Shown one piece after another: positions 8,176 to 18,088 of a stretch of DNA of 64,000 bases. Positions within the stretch are counted from its first letter, which is position 1, and every line of letters starts with the position of its first letter. This DNA is from Halovenus aranensis (GTDB lineage: Archaea; Halobacteriota; Halobacteria; Halobacteriales; Haloarculaceae): positions 62,001 to 126,000 of the forward strand of contig NZ_FNFC01000009.1 of assembly GCF_900100385.1 (NCBI RefSeq). The letters run 5' to 3'. Position numbers and translations under genes: made by a program. The notes beneath the pieces are model-generated. The model worked only from the letters and a program-made list of their open reading frames with translations. It was not told the origin of the DNA and did not search any database.

Positions 8176-9207
8176 ATGATATCGGTAGGCATCAACGGCT
8201 ACGGAACCATCGGAAAACGCGTCGCAGACGCCGTTCGCGCCCAGCCAGATATGGAGGTCGCCGGGGTCGCCAAGACCCGACCGAACTTCGAGGCCCAGAG
8301 CGCCGTCGAGAAGGGCTTCGACCTGTACGCCGCAATCGAAGACCGAAAGCCCCGCTTCGCCGAGGCGGGCATCGACCTCGCGGGCGACGTCGAGGAGCTC
8401 GTCGCGCAAAGCGACATCGTCGTCGACGCCTGCCCCTCGGGCATCGGTGCCGACAACGCCGAGATGTACCGCGAGTACGACACCCCCGCACTCCTGCAGG
8501 GTGGCGAGGACAGCGACGTGGTCGACGGGAGTTTCAACGCCCGCTCGAACTACGACACGGTCGAGGGTGCCGACCTCGTGCGCGTCGTCTCCTGTAACAC
8601 GACGGGGCTCTCCCGGCTGGTCGCGCCGCTACAGGAGTCCTACGGCATCGAGAAGGTTCGCACGACCCTCGTGCGTCGTGGCGGCGACCCGGCCCAGTCC
8701 GGACGCGGCCCCATCAACGATATCCTCCCGAACCCGGTGAGTCTCCCCTCCCACCACGGCCCGGACGTGAACACCATCTTCCCCGAACTTGACATCGACA
8801 CGCTCGGACTGAAGGTGCCGGCCACCCTGATGCACATGCACAGCGTGAACGTCACGCTCGAATCCGAGCCGACCGCCGAGGAAGTGCGCTCTCTTCTCGA
8901 CGACCAGCGCCGGACGTTCGTCATCCCCGAGTGGCTCGGCCTCGACGGCGCCGGAGCTATCAAGGAACTCGCACAGGACGCCGGACGACCCCGTGCCGAC
9001 ATCTGGGAGAACTGCATCTGGGGCGAGTCGATTTCGATGGAGGGCTCTGACCTCTATCTGTTTCAGGCGATTCACCAGGAGTCGGACGTGGTCCCCGAGA
9101 ACGTCGATGCCATCCGCGCCGTCCTCGGCGAAGCGAGCCGGGAGGAAAGCATGGCCACGACCGACGAAGCGATGGGTCTCGACGCGCCACTCGCGAGACG
9201 CGAATAA
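8176..9207 (+). CDS. gap: Archaeal-type (type II) glyceraldehyde-3-phosphate dehydrogenase
   Basis: This 343-residue enzyme interconverts glyceraldehyde 3-phosphate and 1,3-bisphosphoglycerate in central carbon metabolism. The N-terminal Rossmann motif [16 protein letters not shown] is typical of the archaeal type II enzyme. The catalytic cysteine is Cys140 in [12 protein letters not shown], and [12 protein letters not shown] follows near residue 220. In haloarchaea this form is generally associated with the gluconeogenic direction; that role is from family knowledge. The ATG at 8176 has a TATA box 25-32 bp upstream. The gene is apparently monocistronic, followed by a T-rich run and a perfect hairpin. 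Confidence 0.96.
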   Translation: MISVGINGYGTIGKRVADAVRAQPDMEVAGVAKTRPNFEAQSAVEKGFDLYAAIEDRKPRFAEAGIDLAGDVEELVAQSDIVVDACPSGIGADNAEMYREYDTPALLQGGEDSDVVDGSFNARSNYDTVEGADLVRVVSCNTTGLSRLVAPLQESYGIEKVRTTLVRRGGDPAQSGRGPINDILPNPVSLPSHHGPDVNTIFPELDIDTLGLKVPATLMHMHSVNVTLESEPTAEEVRSLLDDQRRTFVIPEWLGLDGAGAIKELAQDAGRPRADIWENCIWGESISMEGSDLYLFQAIHQESDVVPENVDAIRAVLGEASREESMATTDEAMGLDAPLARRE

Positions 9208-9231
9208 CCAGCCGTTTTTTCGGTATTAGCA

Positions 9232-9254
9232 ACGGTGACGAGAGACGTCACCGT
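9232..9254 (+). terminator. Perfect hairpin and T run after gap
   Basis: A TTTTTT run at 9215-9220 follows the gap stop codon within 15 bp. It is followed by a perfect 9-bp dyad, ACGGTGACG/CGTCACCGT, with a 5-nt loop, and another T run near 9271-9280. Archaeal terminators are T-rich, so the T runs are the more likely termination signal. Confidence 0.5.
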
Positions 9255-9436
9255 CATTGCGTCTGCGTCATTTTTATTTTCGATAATGGAAGTGTGTGCT
9301 CGACGAGCGAAAGAATGGCTTTTCAACCTTTCTTACCGGGTATTATGCTGTATTGGCGACAGCGGAGATACCGAAGTTACGTATTATCAAGCGTGAGACT
9401 ATAACAAAGGAAATAAGTCACAACGAAGGTTCGAAT

Positions 9437-11089
9437 ATGGGTATGGTGGGGGCTGGCGCGATTCTCATACTGGCTACCGTCGCAATCGGGACAGTACTCG
9501 TTGCTGGCCTGGCGACTTACGCACACTACAACGCGACCGTTCCGGCCGCGGCGGAGTTCCGGAACCTGCAGGTCGGGTGTACGCTCTGGGGCCTCAGCGA
9601 GTTAGCGGTGTATCTCTCTCCGTCGACCGGGGCAGTGCTCGACGGTCTCTACACCGCCCGTCTCCTGTTTGCTGGCCTCACGGCCGTGCTGGCAGTCGTC
9701 TTCGTCGCCGAGTACACCCAGTCTGACCTGTTGACTCGGCCGTCGGTCCGTCGGTTCCTGTGGGGAGGTTTCAGTGCGATGCTGCTACTGTGGGTGACGA
9801 ATCCGATGGAGTTGGCCTACAGTGACCTCGCCGTCGAGTCGTTTCAGGGCCTCAATCTCGTCACGCCTTCGTTCGGTCCCGTTCTCGTCTGTTATTTTCT
9901 GTTCATCTATGGCTTTTATTTGGCGACGTTTGCCGTGCTGGGGCTGTTCCTGCTCGACTCGGCGAATGTCTATCGCAAGCAAGCGGCCCTGATTTTCGGC
10001 GCGTTTTTTATCGTCGTCGCTGGGACAATCCTGTTTATCGTCGGTGGTGTCCCGCGCGAGGGCGTCGACCTCGGCATCGTGTTCAACGCGTTTGGCGGGC
10101 TGGCAATCTGGGTCGCAATCTCCCGGTACGAGTTCCTGAGGGTCGTGCCCCTGGCTAAGGAGTCAATTGTCGATACGGTCACCGACCCGGTGTTGGTCTT
10201 CGACCAGGACGACAGGCTCATCTACTCGAACGCGGCGGCCGGGCAAATCGGCGTCGATGCAGATGACCGCGACAGGCACGCTGACGACCTCGTTCCCGGG
10301 CTCAAGGCGGCGATGACCAACGGCAAGGTCATCCACCAGCACGGAGAGGAGACCGCCGTCGAGCGCGAGCGGGTGTTCGAACCGGCCGCCGAGGAACTGG
10401 TCGACCACCACGGGCGCGAACGCGGCCGAGTGGTCGTCATGCGCGAAGTCACCGAGCGCCATCGCCGCGAACAGCGCCTCGACGAGTTTGCCTCCATCGT
10501 GAGCCACGACCTCAGAAATCCGCTAAACGTCGCGAGCCTCCATATCAACCTCGTCGAGGAGACCGACGATACCGCCCACCTCGACGACGCCGCGAACGCG
10601 CTCGACCGGATGGAGGAACTCATCGACGACCTGCTCACCATCTCACAGGCCGGTTACGCGAGCGCCGAAACAGAGCCGACACCGCTTGCCCAGACCGCAC
10701 AGGCCGCCTGGAGCAACGTCGACACCGGCGACTGCGCTCTCGAAGTGGCGACGAAGGCCACTGTTGTCGCGAACAAGAGCCAGCTTCAGGAACTGTTCGA
10801 GAACCTCTTTCGAAACGCTATCGAACACAACGAGACGCCGGTGACAGTCAGCGTCGACACGCGCGGCGACGGCTTCGTCGTCACCGACGACGGTGCGGGC
10901 ATCCCCGAGGACCGACGCGAGTCAGTATTCGACCCCGGCGTGAGCAGTGCGGAAGGTGGCACCGGCCTCGGGCTCTACATCGTCCGACAGATTGCCGAGG
11001 CCCACGGCTGGACTGTCACCGTCGGCGAATCCGCCGAGGGCGGCGTCGAGTTCGCGTTTGCGGCCGGCGAACGGACGCTTCTGGCGTAG
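9437..11089 (+). CDS. Membrane sensor histidine kinase (7TM N-terminus, PAS, HisKA, HATPase)
   Basis: This 550-residue sensor kinase has seven hydrophobic segments in residues 1-235, of the histidine-kinase N-terminal 7TM type. A PAS domain follows (SIVDTVTDPVLVFDQDDRL, about residues 240-345). The H-box SIVSHDLRNPLNVAS has the phospho-acceptor His near 356. The ATPase domain shows N-box NLFRNAIEHN, G1 DDGAGIPED and G2 GGTGLGLYIVRQI. It has no receiver domain and no adjacent response regulator, so its partner must be encoded elsewhere. The ATG at 9437 is chosen because the hydrophobic domain begins there. The signal is unknown. Confidence 0.93.
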   Translation: MGMVGAGAILILATVAIGTVLVAGLATYAHYNATVPAAAEFRNLQVGCTLWGLSELAVYLSPSTGAVLDGLYTARLLFAGLTAVLAVVFVAEYTQSDLLTRPSVRRFLWGGFSAMLLLWVTNPMELAYSDLAVESFQGLNLVTPSFGPVLVCYFLFIYGFYLATFAVLGLFLLDSANVYRKQAALIFGAFFIVVAGTILFIVGGVPREGVDLGIVFNAFGGLAIWVAISRYEFLRVVPLAKESIVDTVTDPVLVFDQDDRLIYSNAAAGQIGVDADDRDRHADDLVPGLKAAMTNGKVIHQHGEETAVERERVFEPAAEELVDHHGRERGRVVVMREVTERHRREQRLDEFASIVSHDLRNPLNVASLHINLVEETDDTAHLDDAANALDRMEELIDDLLTISQAGYASAETEPTPLAQTAQAAWSNVDTGDCALEVATKATVVANKSQLQELFENLFRNAIEHNETPVTVSVDTRGDGFVVTDDGAGIPEDRRESVFDPGVSSAEGGTGLGLYIVRQIAEAHGWTVTVGESAEGGVEFAFAAGERTLLA

Positions 11090-12145
<1,056 letters not shown>

Positions 12146-12158
12146 TACGGATTTTGCG

Positions 12159-12253
12159 AGTCTGTCCCGCCGTGACAACAGCAGACGAGTTTCACACGAT
12201 GTGAGACGACAATTCGTGTGACGTGGTCACGAAGCGTACCGCAGTAATCAGTG
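12159..12253. repeat. Dispersed intergenic element, copy A
   Basis: About 95 bp here align with 34294-34390 in the same orientation at roughly 80% identity by eye, with a single-base gap. Conserved parts are CCCGCCGT, CAGCAGACG, TTTCACACGA, a perfect dyad GTGAC-GTG-GTCAC at 12218-12230, CACGAA, CGTACCGCA and TAATCA. A second dyad, TCACA-CGA-TGTGA, is perfect here and only partly kept in copy B. It lies between thi4 and the STAND-like ATPase gene. Confidence 0.75.
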
Positions 12254-12384
12254 TGGTACTGCTTACGTTGTCTCGGAAGAGTCACCACAGACGGTGGCTC
12301 GTGCTCTTTGTGTCAGCACAGCTGTCTCGGGTCACACACGTCCGTACGAGCGCCGAGCAGTGGCGTCGCTGTCGCTCCCCTACT

Positions 12385-12392
12385 GATATATA
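12385..12392 (+). promoter_or_regulatory. TATA box of the STAND-like ATPase gene
   Basis: The sequence GATATATA is 22-29 bp before the ATG at 12414, consistent with a leaderless transcript. Confidence 0.55.
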
Positions 12393-12413
12393 CCTGTCAC
12401 ACAATATTACAGT

Positions 12414-15400
12414 ATGGATGGATATACCGAGACGGATTTTATTCTTTCCGCGCTCTTCGAGGCCGGGGCAACCTCGCCCGAAGGACGGATTCCCCTGTCG
12501 ACGGTTCTCAAGACGGTCGTCCCCGACAGTTCACAGTTCAGTGCGAAAACGAACGTCGCGGTGAGTATCGACCGCCTGACGACCCAGGGGTTAGTGACGC
12601 GAACTGAAGAGTCCGATGGGACCATCTCGCTGTCTCTGACCGCCCGGGGTGAACCGGCAGCACGGACGGTACACGAAGCGATTGCCGAGGAGACGATTAC
12701 CGTTGCCGACGAGGAGGAGGCCCGCACAGTTCGGGCAGTTGCGAGTACTGTCGAGGATACGACGACAGCTGTCGCCGTGGCGTGTACCGATGGCGACGCG
12801 TACTATCGAAGCGAAACCCCCGACACGGAGTTCATCGACCGGGAGGACGAGCGCGCAGAGTGGCAACAGGTTGTCGACGAATGCACTGAGCACGGACGTG
12901 GCGCGGCGGTCGCAGTGAGTGGGCCACGAGGTATCGGGAAGACGACGCTCGTCGAGGAGTGTGTCGCCGACGTACAGTCACGAGACGACATCGATGTGGT
13001 CCGAGTAGACGCGAAACAGACCGACGAGCCGTACGGCCCGCTGCGCACGTTCGTCGACAGGGCCGGCGGGGAGAATGACATGTTCGCGGTCGACTCCGAG
13101 TGGGAAACCCTTCGGTCACAGACAGGACAGGAAGGGGAGCTCGACTCGTATGAAGCCGGACAGACCGGGCTGTTTTACGGGATAACACAGCAGCTCGAAC
13201 CAGCACACGGACACCGCATCCTCGTGCTCGAAGACAGCCACGAAAGCGACCGCGGAACGCAGTCGTATCTCGAATACCTGCTCGGCCAGTTGTCGGAACT
13301 ATCTCTCATTCTGCTGTGTACGTCGACTGTCGGCAGCGGTGACACTGTCGTCACCGACGGCGGGCCACTCGACGACGAGCGCGTGACACAGTTCGAGTTG
13401 TCTCGGTTCGGGCGCAGGGAGACGGCACGGCTGGTTCAACAGACAGTCGGGCGGCGCGACGTTCCAGACAGCTTCGTCGAGTTGGTGCACGACCAGTCCG
13501 GCGGCACCCCCCTCTATGCCGAGTTGCTAATCGAGGAGTTGCTCGAAACAGAAGCGCTAGACCCCGACTTCCGGTGGTACCCGACCGACGCTGACGATAT
13601 CGACCTTTCGACTGCCATCGAAGACGCAGTGTCCCGACAGCTCGAATCGCTCACTCCTGCCGGAAGAGAGCTCGTGACGTGGGCGTCGCTCTGTCATGAA
13701 CCAATCGATACCGCGGTTCTGGCGTCGGTCACGTCGGTTGAGCCCAACCAGCTCTCGACGGCGTTCGATGTGCTCACGGGCGCAGGTATCCTGGAACGAG
13801 ACCCGGACGGCGACCTGGTGTTTACCACTGCCGTTACGAAAGAGGTTGCACAGTCACGCTTGACCGACACACAGCGGCGCGACCGGCACCGGGCGCTTGC
13901 AACGGCACTGCGCACGGAATACGAGCCAGATGACACGACAGACGACCACGGTGGAGTGGAGCGCCGGATTGGCTCACACTACCAGAACTGTGGCCAACAG
14001 GCGGTCGCAGCCGAGTGGTACAAGAGGGCTGCTGAGAGTGCAGCGGCGGTCTACGCCCACGAGACAGCCATCGCCGAGTACAACAACGCCTTGACACTGG
14101 CCCGAGAGGGAGACAATTCCGAGCAACTGTTGGATATCGTTACCGACCTCGCAGAAATATACTGTCTCGTCGGCGAGTACGACGCAGCTGAACGACACAT
14201 CGCATTCCTCGAAGAGCGAATCGAACCAGGCGAACAACAGCGCTCACAATACGTCTGTTGGCTTCGGGCGCGTGTCGCGAACGTAAAAGGTGAGTACGAG
14301 GCTGCAGAAAAAAGCAGCCGCGATGGGCTTTCAGTGTCTGGTCTCGAAACAGAGGCTGAGTGTCGTCTGTTGAGCACGCTTACCGAGTCACAACTCATGC
14401 GCTCAGAGTTCGAGGCGGCACGGACGACTGCCGAGCAACTGCGTACCATCGCAGAGGAAGGTGGCGTCCAGAGATATACCACGGAGTCGTACGCCAAGCT
14501 CGCAAAGATAGAGTTGCAGACTGAAAACTACGACCAGGCGGCAGAGTATACCCAAACTGGCCTCGATAGCTGTGACTTCACGCAGAACACGCGCACCCGA
14601 ATCCGGCTTCTCAACATGCGTGGAACAATCAAACGCGAGATTGGGGCGTTCGGGCAGGCCAGAGAGGCTGTCGAGGAGGCGCTGCCGTTGGCCCGAGAGA
14701 TTGGTGACAAATTCAACGAAGGGAGACTGCTCGTATTATTGGCAGGTATTGCAATGCGAACCGGCAGGATGGACGAGGCACTGACGCACGCGGAGGAAGC
14801 CCTGTCGATTCAGAACGTCGTTGGTGACAGATTCGGCCAAGCTGGGACAGCAAATATTATTGCCGCAGTAAATAGCTACCTTGGTAATAGAGAGAGCGCA
14901 GTGCGCAAGTGGCGACAAGCCCTCGACATTGCACACGAAATAGATAACAAAACGCTGATCTGTGGAGTTTCGTTCAATCTGGGAGTGAATTTCCGGCAGA
15001 TGGGCGAGCTCGAAAAGGCAATAGATCGGTACAGGGAAGTTCTCGATATCGTCGAAAACTCCGAAGTTGAGCAGACGAAAGCAGAAACCTTGCTCGGTCT
15101 TGCGAGAGTATATAACAATCAAGGTGAGTATCGACAGGCAATCGAGTACGCCGAACAAAGTCTCGCGCTGAGTGAAGAGCACGGTCATTCGTACCAGACA
15201 CTCGAGGAGAGACTGGTACTCGGCAGTGCGTACCACCACGCGGGGCTGTACGCCGAGGCACGCGACTCCTACGAGACTGCGCTCGAGATGTCCCGACAGC
15301 ACGAGTTAGATCATTACATTTGTCAATCTTTGTTATCACTTGGCGCAGTTGCCCAGGAACAAGACGAACACGAGACTGCAGCCGACTACTTCCAGCAGGC

Positions 15401-15818
15401 CACAGCAATCATAGACGACATCGACCGCGTCAAGCTAATTGCCACGTACCACCTCAGGTATAGTCAGTTCCAAGCCGAGCAAGCAGCATACGAGACGGCA
15501 TTAGAGCATGTCGCTCGGGCAGAGAGAGCGTTGTCGCGCGAAGAGTGGCCCTACTACGAGGCGCGAGCACAACGCCAGGCCGCGCGTATTATGCTCGAAA
15601 CCGGCGATATTGCGACGGCAGAACCGCTCGCAACGGCGGCAATCGACACCTTCGACGAAATCGGGGCCGTCCACCATCTCGCCAAGGCACAACTCCTCAA
15701 AGCCGACATCGCAGCGACAGCAGGCGATATCGACCAGGCACACGGCCTTGCACGGCGTGCGCTCGACACCATCACGAGTGTCACGGTCCCACACCAGAAT
15801 CGTTCGTTGCTCTTGTGA
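12414..15818 (+). CDS. STAND-like signalling ATPase: winged helix, AAA_16/NACHT-type ATPase, TPR array
   Basis: This 1134-residue multidomain protein starts with a winged-helix-like region (residues 5-80: SALFEAGATSPEGRIPLSTV, then AVSIDRLTTQGLVTRTE). An ATPase domain follows with Walker A GPRGIGKTTL (170-179) and Walker B RILVLEDSH (268-276). A helical linker comes next, then tetratricopeptide repeats from about 540 to 1120 (units such as GEYDAAERHIAFLEE, GEYRQAIEYAEQSLALSEEH and GLYAEARDSYETALEMS). Such STAND proteins act as ligand-gated switches. Here the N-terminal helix-turn-helix could make it a transcription factor like MalT, which is inference. The TPR part between 14.4 and 15.3 kb is locally AT-rich. 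A PAS kinase gene follows 136 bp downstream. Confidence 0.9.
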   Translation: MDGYTETDFILSALFEAGATSPEGRIPLSTVLKTVVPDSSQFSAKTNVAVSIDRLTTQGLVTRTEESDGTISLSLTARGEPAARTVHEAIAEETITVADEEEARTVRAVASTVEDTTTAVAVACTDGDAYYRSETPDTEFIDREDERAEWQQVVDECTEHGRGAAVAVSGPRGIGKTTLVEECVADVQSRDDIDVVRVDAKQTDEPYGPLRTFVDRAGGENDMFAVDSEWETLRSQTGQEGELDSYEAGQTGLFYGITQQLEPAHGHRILVLEDSHESDRGTQSYLEYLLGQLSELSLILLCTSTVGSGDTVVTDGGPLDDERVTQFELSRFGRRETARLVQQTVGRRDVPDSFVELVHDQSGGTPLYAELLIEELLETEALDPDFRWYPTDADDIDLSTAIEDAVSRQLESLTPAGRELVTWASLCHEPIDTAVLASVTSVEPNQLSTAFDVLTGAGILERDPDGDLVFTTAVTKEVAQSRLTDTQRRDRHRALATALRTEYEPDDTTDDHGGVERRIGSHYQNCGQQAVAAEWYKRAAESAAAVYAHETAIAEYNNALTLAREGDNSEQLLDIVTDLAEIYCLVGEYDAAERHIAFLEERIEPGEQQRSQYVCWLRARVANVKGEYEAAEKSSRDGLSVSGLETEAECRLLSTLTESQLMRSEFEAARTTAEQLRTIAEEGGVQRYTTESYAKLAKIELQTENYDQAAEYTQTGLDSCDFTQNTRTRIRLLNMRGTIKREIGAFGQAREAVEEALPLAREIGDKFNEGRLLVLLAGIAMRTGRMDEALTHAEEALSIQNVVGDRFGQAGTANIIAAVNSYLGNRESAVRKWRQALDIAHEIDNKTLICGVSFNLGVNFRQMGELEKAIDRYREVLDIVENSEVEQTKAETLLGLARVYNNQGEYRQAIEYAEQSLALSEEHGHSYQTLEERLVLGSAYHHAGLYAEARDSYETALEMSRQHELDHYICQSLLSLGAVAQEQDEHETAADYFQQATAIIDDIDRVKLIATYHLRYSQFQAEQAAYETALEHVARAERALSREEWPYYEARAQRQAARIMLETGDIATAEPLATAAIDTFDEIGAVHHLAKAQLLKADIAATAGDIDQAHGLARRALDTITSVTVPHQNRSLLL

Positions 15819-15821
15819 CCC

Positions 15822-15843
15822 GTCTCGGGGTCAGCCCCGAGAC
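15822..15843 (+). terminator. Hairpin with GGGGTCA loop after the STAND-like gene
   Basis: Perfect 9-bp arms GTCTCGGGG/CCCCGAGAC surround a TCAG loop, starting 4 bp after the stop codon, with TTTT six bases further on. It belongs to the same hairpin type as 17939-17961 and, on the other strand, 44488-44508. Confidence 0.65.
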
Positions 15844-15954
15844 ACTCGTTTTGCTCCGCCTGTCGAGATTCGCCGTCTCGATTCACCAGCCAGATCTGAC
15901 AGCGTCGTATTTTAGTGTTGGAGCCACTAGCAGACAATAATAGACATACTCAGC

Positions 15955-17082
15955 ATGGCAGATGAAAACACGCCCCAGATTTCCGACGACGAGCGCGAGG
16001 AGTTACAGCTGTTGTCGCGTACGGAACTCGAGCAGCAGATTCAACGTCGGACAGCAGAGCTGGAGAACCTGACGGATGCGATGGCTGATATTCTCATCAA
16101 ACTGGACGAGACAGGTGAGATATCGATGGTAAACGGTGCCGTCGAGACAATCCTGGGATACGAGACGGCGACAGTCGAGGGCAAACCGCTCGATTTTTTG
16201 CTCACGACACCGCCCGAGAATCATCAGTCTCTGGTCCAGTCCGGTGCTGATTTCATCAACCATCTGGTCGACGACGGCCGAGTTACCGATGCGGAGGTGT
16301 ATTTTTCGACACGCGAGGGGGATGTGGTGCCGATGAGTCTGAGCGCCTCGACGCTGAAAGACGACCAGATTACCACGGGTATCGTCTGCGTCGCGAAGGA
16401 TATCACAGAACGCAAGGAGGCCGAGCAACGAGCGGAGTTTCTTCACTCCCTGTTGCGACACGACCTCGGAAACCACCTGCAGGTCGCCCGGGGGTTTCTG
16501 GAGGCACTCGAGGGGAGCGATCTGAGCGATACTCCACAACAACACGTCGAGTACGCGTTGAGCGGTGTCGAGGACGCAGTCGAACTGATAGACGACGTTC
16601 AGACACTGAACAAAATCGGTCGTGAAAAGTCGGTACAGCCGGTGGCACTCGATAGACCGATCAGGGAGGCACTCGACCGACACAACGCGCTCCAGGAGCG
16701 ACAGGAGTTCGATGTCATCACCGACCTGGGCGACCTGACAGTGATGGGCGGAACGCTGTTGACCGAACTCTTCGCCAACCTCGTCGAGAACGCGTTTGTT
16801 CACTCTAACGGCAGCACAGTTCGTCTCGACGTGACCGCGACCGACGAACACGTCACCGTGCACGTCGACGACGACGGGGACGGAATTCCGTCCGAGAAAC
16901 GCGAGGGGATCTTCGAACGCGGCGTCTCTCACGGGAGCGAGTCGGGGAGCGGGCTCGGAATGTATCTGGTACGAGAACTCGTCGACACGTACGACGGGAG
17001 TATCGAGGTGGCCGACTCTCCGCTGGGTGGGACGCGGTTCGTTGTAACCCTCCAACGAGCCACCCAACAAGAGCGCGGCTGA
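15955..17082 (+). CDS. Cytoplasmic PAS-domain sensor histidine kinase
   Basis: This 375-residue soluble kinase has an N-terminal coiled region (residues 12-40), one PAS domain (about 40-155, ending GIVCVAKDITERKEAEQRA), and an H-box LLRHDLGNHLQVARGFLEAL with His169. The GHKL ATPase domain shows NLVENAFVHSN, DDDGDGIPSEKREGIFERG and GSGLGMYLVREL. The RHDLGNHL form of the H-box is common in haloarchaeal PAS kinases. It lacks membrane segments, so it would sense an intracellular signal. It sits 136 bp after the STAND-like gene on the same strand, but a hairpin separates them, so co-transcription is uncertain. No response regulator is adjacent. Confidence 0.92.
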   Translation: MADENTPQISDDEREELQLLSRTELEQQIQRRTAELENLTDAMADILIKLDETGEISMVNGAVETILGYETATVEGKPLDFLLTTPPENHQSLVQSGADFINHLVDDGRVTDAEVYFSTREGDVVPMSLSASTLKDDQITTGIVCVAKDITERKEAEQRAEFLHSLLRHDLGNHLQVARGFLEALEGSDLSDTPQQHVEYALSGVEDAVELIDDVQTLNKIGREKSVQPVALDRPIREALDRHNALQERQEFDVITDLGDLTVMGGTLLTELFANLVENAFVHSNGSTVRLDVTATDEHVTVHVDDDGDGIPSEKREGIFERGVSHGSESGSGLGMYLVRELVDTYDGSIEVADSPLGGTRFVVTLQRATQQERG

Positions 17083-17173
17083 TGGTGAGTTTTTGACACG
17101 GACAGCAGTGACTGTGTAGCAGTTGAGAGTAGTGGTGGTCCACTGCGTGGCAACCACCAGTCAGTTGCCGCGT

Positions 17174-17563
17174 TCAGATGACGCGGTTCTGCAGGTAGTC
17201 GAGGTGTTTCGCGTTGTAGACGATTTTCACCTCGTCGGTTTCGGCAGAGCCGATACAGGTCAGGCGGACATTCTTGTCTTCGACTTCCTCGTCGGAGAGA
17301 ATCTGCTGCATGTCCATGTTGATCTCGCCGTCGATGACGATGGCGGCGCAGTTCGCACACGCGCCGGCACGACACGAGAACGGCCAGTCGTACCCCTGTG
17401 CCTCTGCGGCTTCGAGGATGTACTCGCCCTGGTTGACATCAAGCGTACCGTAATCCTCGTCACTGAGTCCTTCCTCAGCCGCTTTCTCGAAGACATCGGG
17501 GTCGTACATGTCCCAACCCTTGTCGTCGACAACTTCGTAGTTGAGGTATTCTACTGTAGGCAT
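17174..17563 (-). CDS. fer: Halobacterial-type 2Fe-2S ferredoxin
   Basis: This 129-residue ferredoxin carries electrons, for instance from 2-oxoacid:ferredoxin oxidoreductases. The plant-type cluster is bound by Cys64, Cys69 and Cys72 (CRAGACANC) plus Cys103 (LTCIGSAE). After removal of the initiator Met this gives 63, 68, 71 and 102, as in the Halobacterium protein. The acidic N-terminal insertion (residues 10-40) is the halophilic addition to the plant-type fold. Two adjacent ATGs exist (17566 and 17563); the second gives the known mature start PTVEYLNYE. Confidence 0.96.
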   Translation of the reverse strand: MPTVEYLNYEVVDDKGWDMYDPDVFEKAAEEGLSDEDYGTLDVNQGEYILEAAEAQGYDWPFSCRAGACANCAAIVIDGEINMDMQQILSDEEVEDKNVRLTCIGSAETDEVKIVYNAKHLDYLQNRVI

Positions 17564-17690
17564 CATCCGTGTATTTTGACGCGCGCCGGTTAGACTTTGC
17601 TATTGACAACGACAGTAACGGAAAATTGTGAAAGTTCCTCAGACTGCTGTTTTCAGCCTCTAGACCGAGTAGAGCCGGGATTCTGGTGGC

Positions 17691-17867
17691 TCACAGCTCG
17701 ACGACCTCTTTCACTGGAACGATACGATGTTTCATAACCGGTTTCGTATATCCGGGTGCTTCCTCGTCGACTCCGGAGGTGTACACCTCGACTTTCTGTT
17801 GGAGGACGTGGGGTTCTCCATTTTTGTCATCCATTACTGAAATCGAGCGCCAGGTCGCATCTTCCAT
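17691..17867 (-). CDS. Small protein of 58 residues, unknown function
   Basis: An open frame with ATG at 17867 encodes a protein beginning MEDATWRSISVMDDKNGEP and ending IVPVKEVVEL. The central part, QQKVEVYTSGVDEEAPGY, alternates hydrophobic and charged residues as in a small beta domain. The acidic composition fits haloarchaeal proteins, and no competing frame on the other strand looks real. Function is unknown. It follows the ferredoxin gene on the same strand, but about 128 bp upstream of it in transcription order. Confidence 0.6.
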   Translation of the reverse strand: MEDATWRSISVMDDKNGEPHVLQQKVEVYTSGVDEEAPGYTKPVMKHRIVPVKEVVEL

Positions 17868-17938
17868 GTAGGCTGGATGCGTCTCCTGTCGCTTATGTGT
17901 TTATCCCACATGGAGAGCAGTATAGTGTGTCGTGAATC

Positions 17939-17961
17939 GCCTCGGGGTCAATCCCCGAGGC
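17939..17961. repeat. Perfect hairpin of the GGGGTCA-loop type
   Basis: Arms GCCTCGGGG/CCCCGAGGC are perfect 9-bp complements around TCAAT. It sits in the 220-bp space between the 58-residue gene and pth2, not directly after any stop codon. A 63-codon frame on the minus strand (17901-18092) runs through it, but reads like non-coding sequence. It is related to 15822-15843 and 44488-44508. Confidence 0.6.
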
Positions 17962-18088
17962 TTCCCGTGGATTAGTCGGACACGCCTCGGATACCATTGA
18001 GATGATGCCCTCTCGCGGTAGCCGAGGTCACGGTCGGGGCGTCCACGGCCCCCGATGCCTTTGACGGCGATGTTGACGATCACACCCA

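Noticed and set aside
8094-8597. Arg-rich 167-residue frame overlapping the gap gene
   Set aside because: It is an out-of-frame shadow of glyceraldehyde-3-phosphate dehydrogenase; Arg-rich composition is typical of shifted frames in this genome.
16003-17157. 384-residue frame antisense to the PAS kinase
   Set aside because: The plus strand carries kinase motifs throughout, and the antisense product has none.
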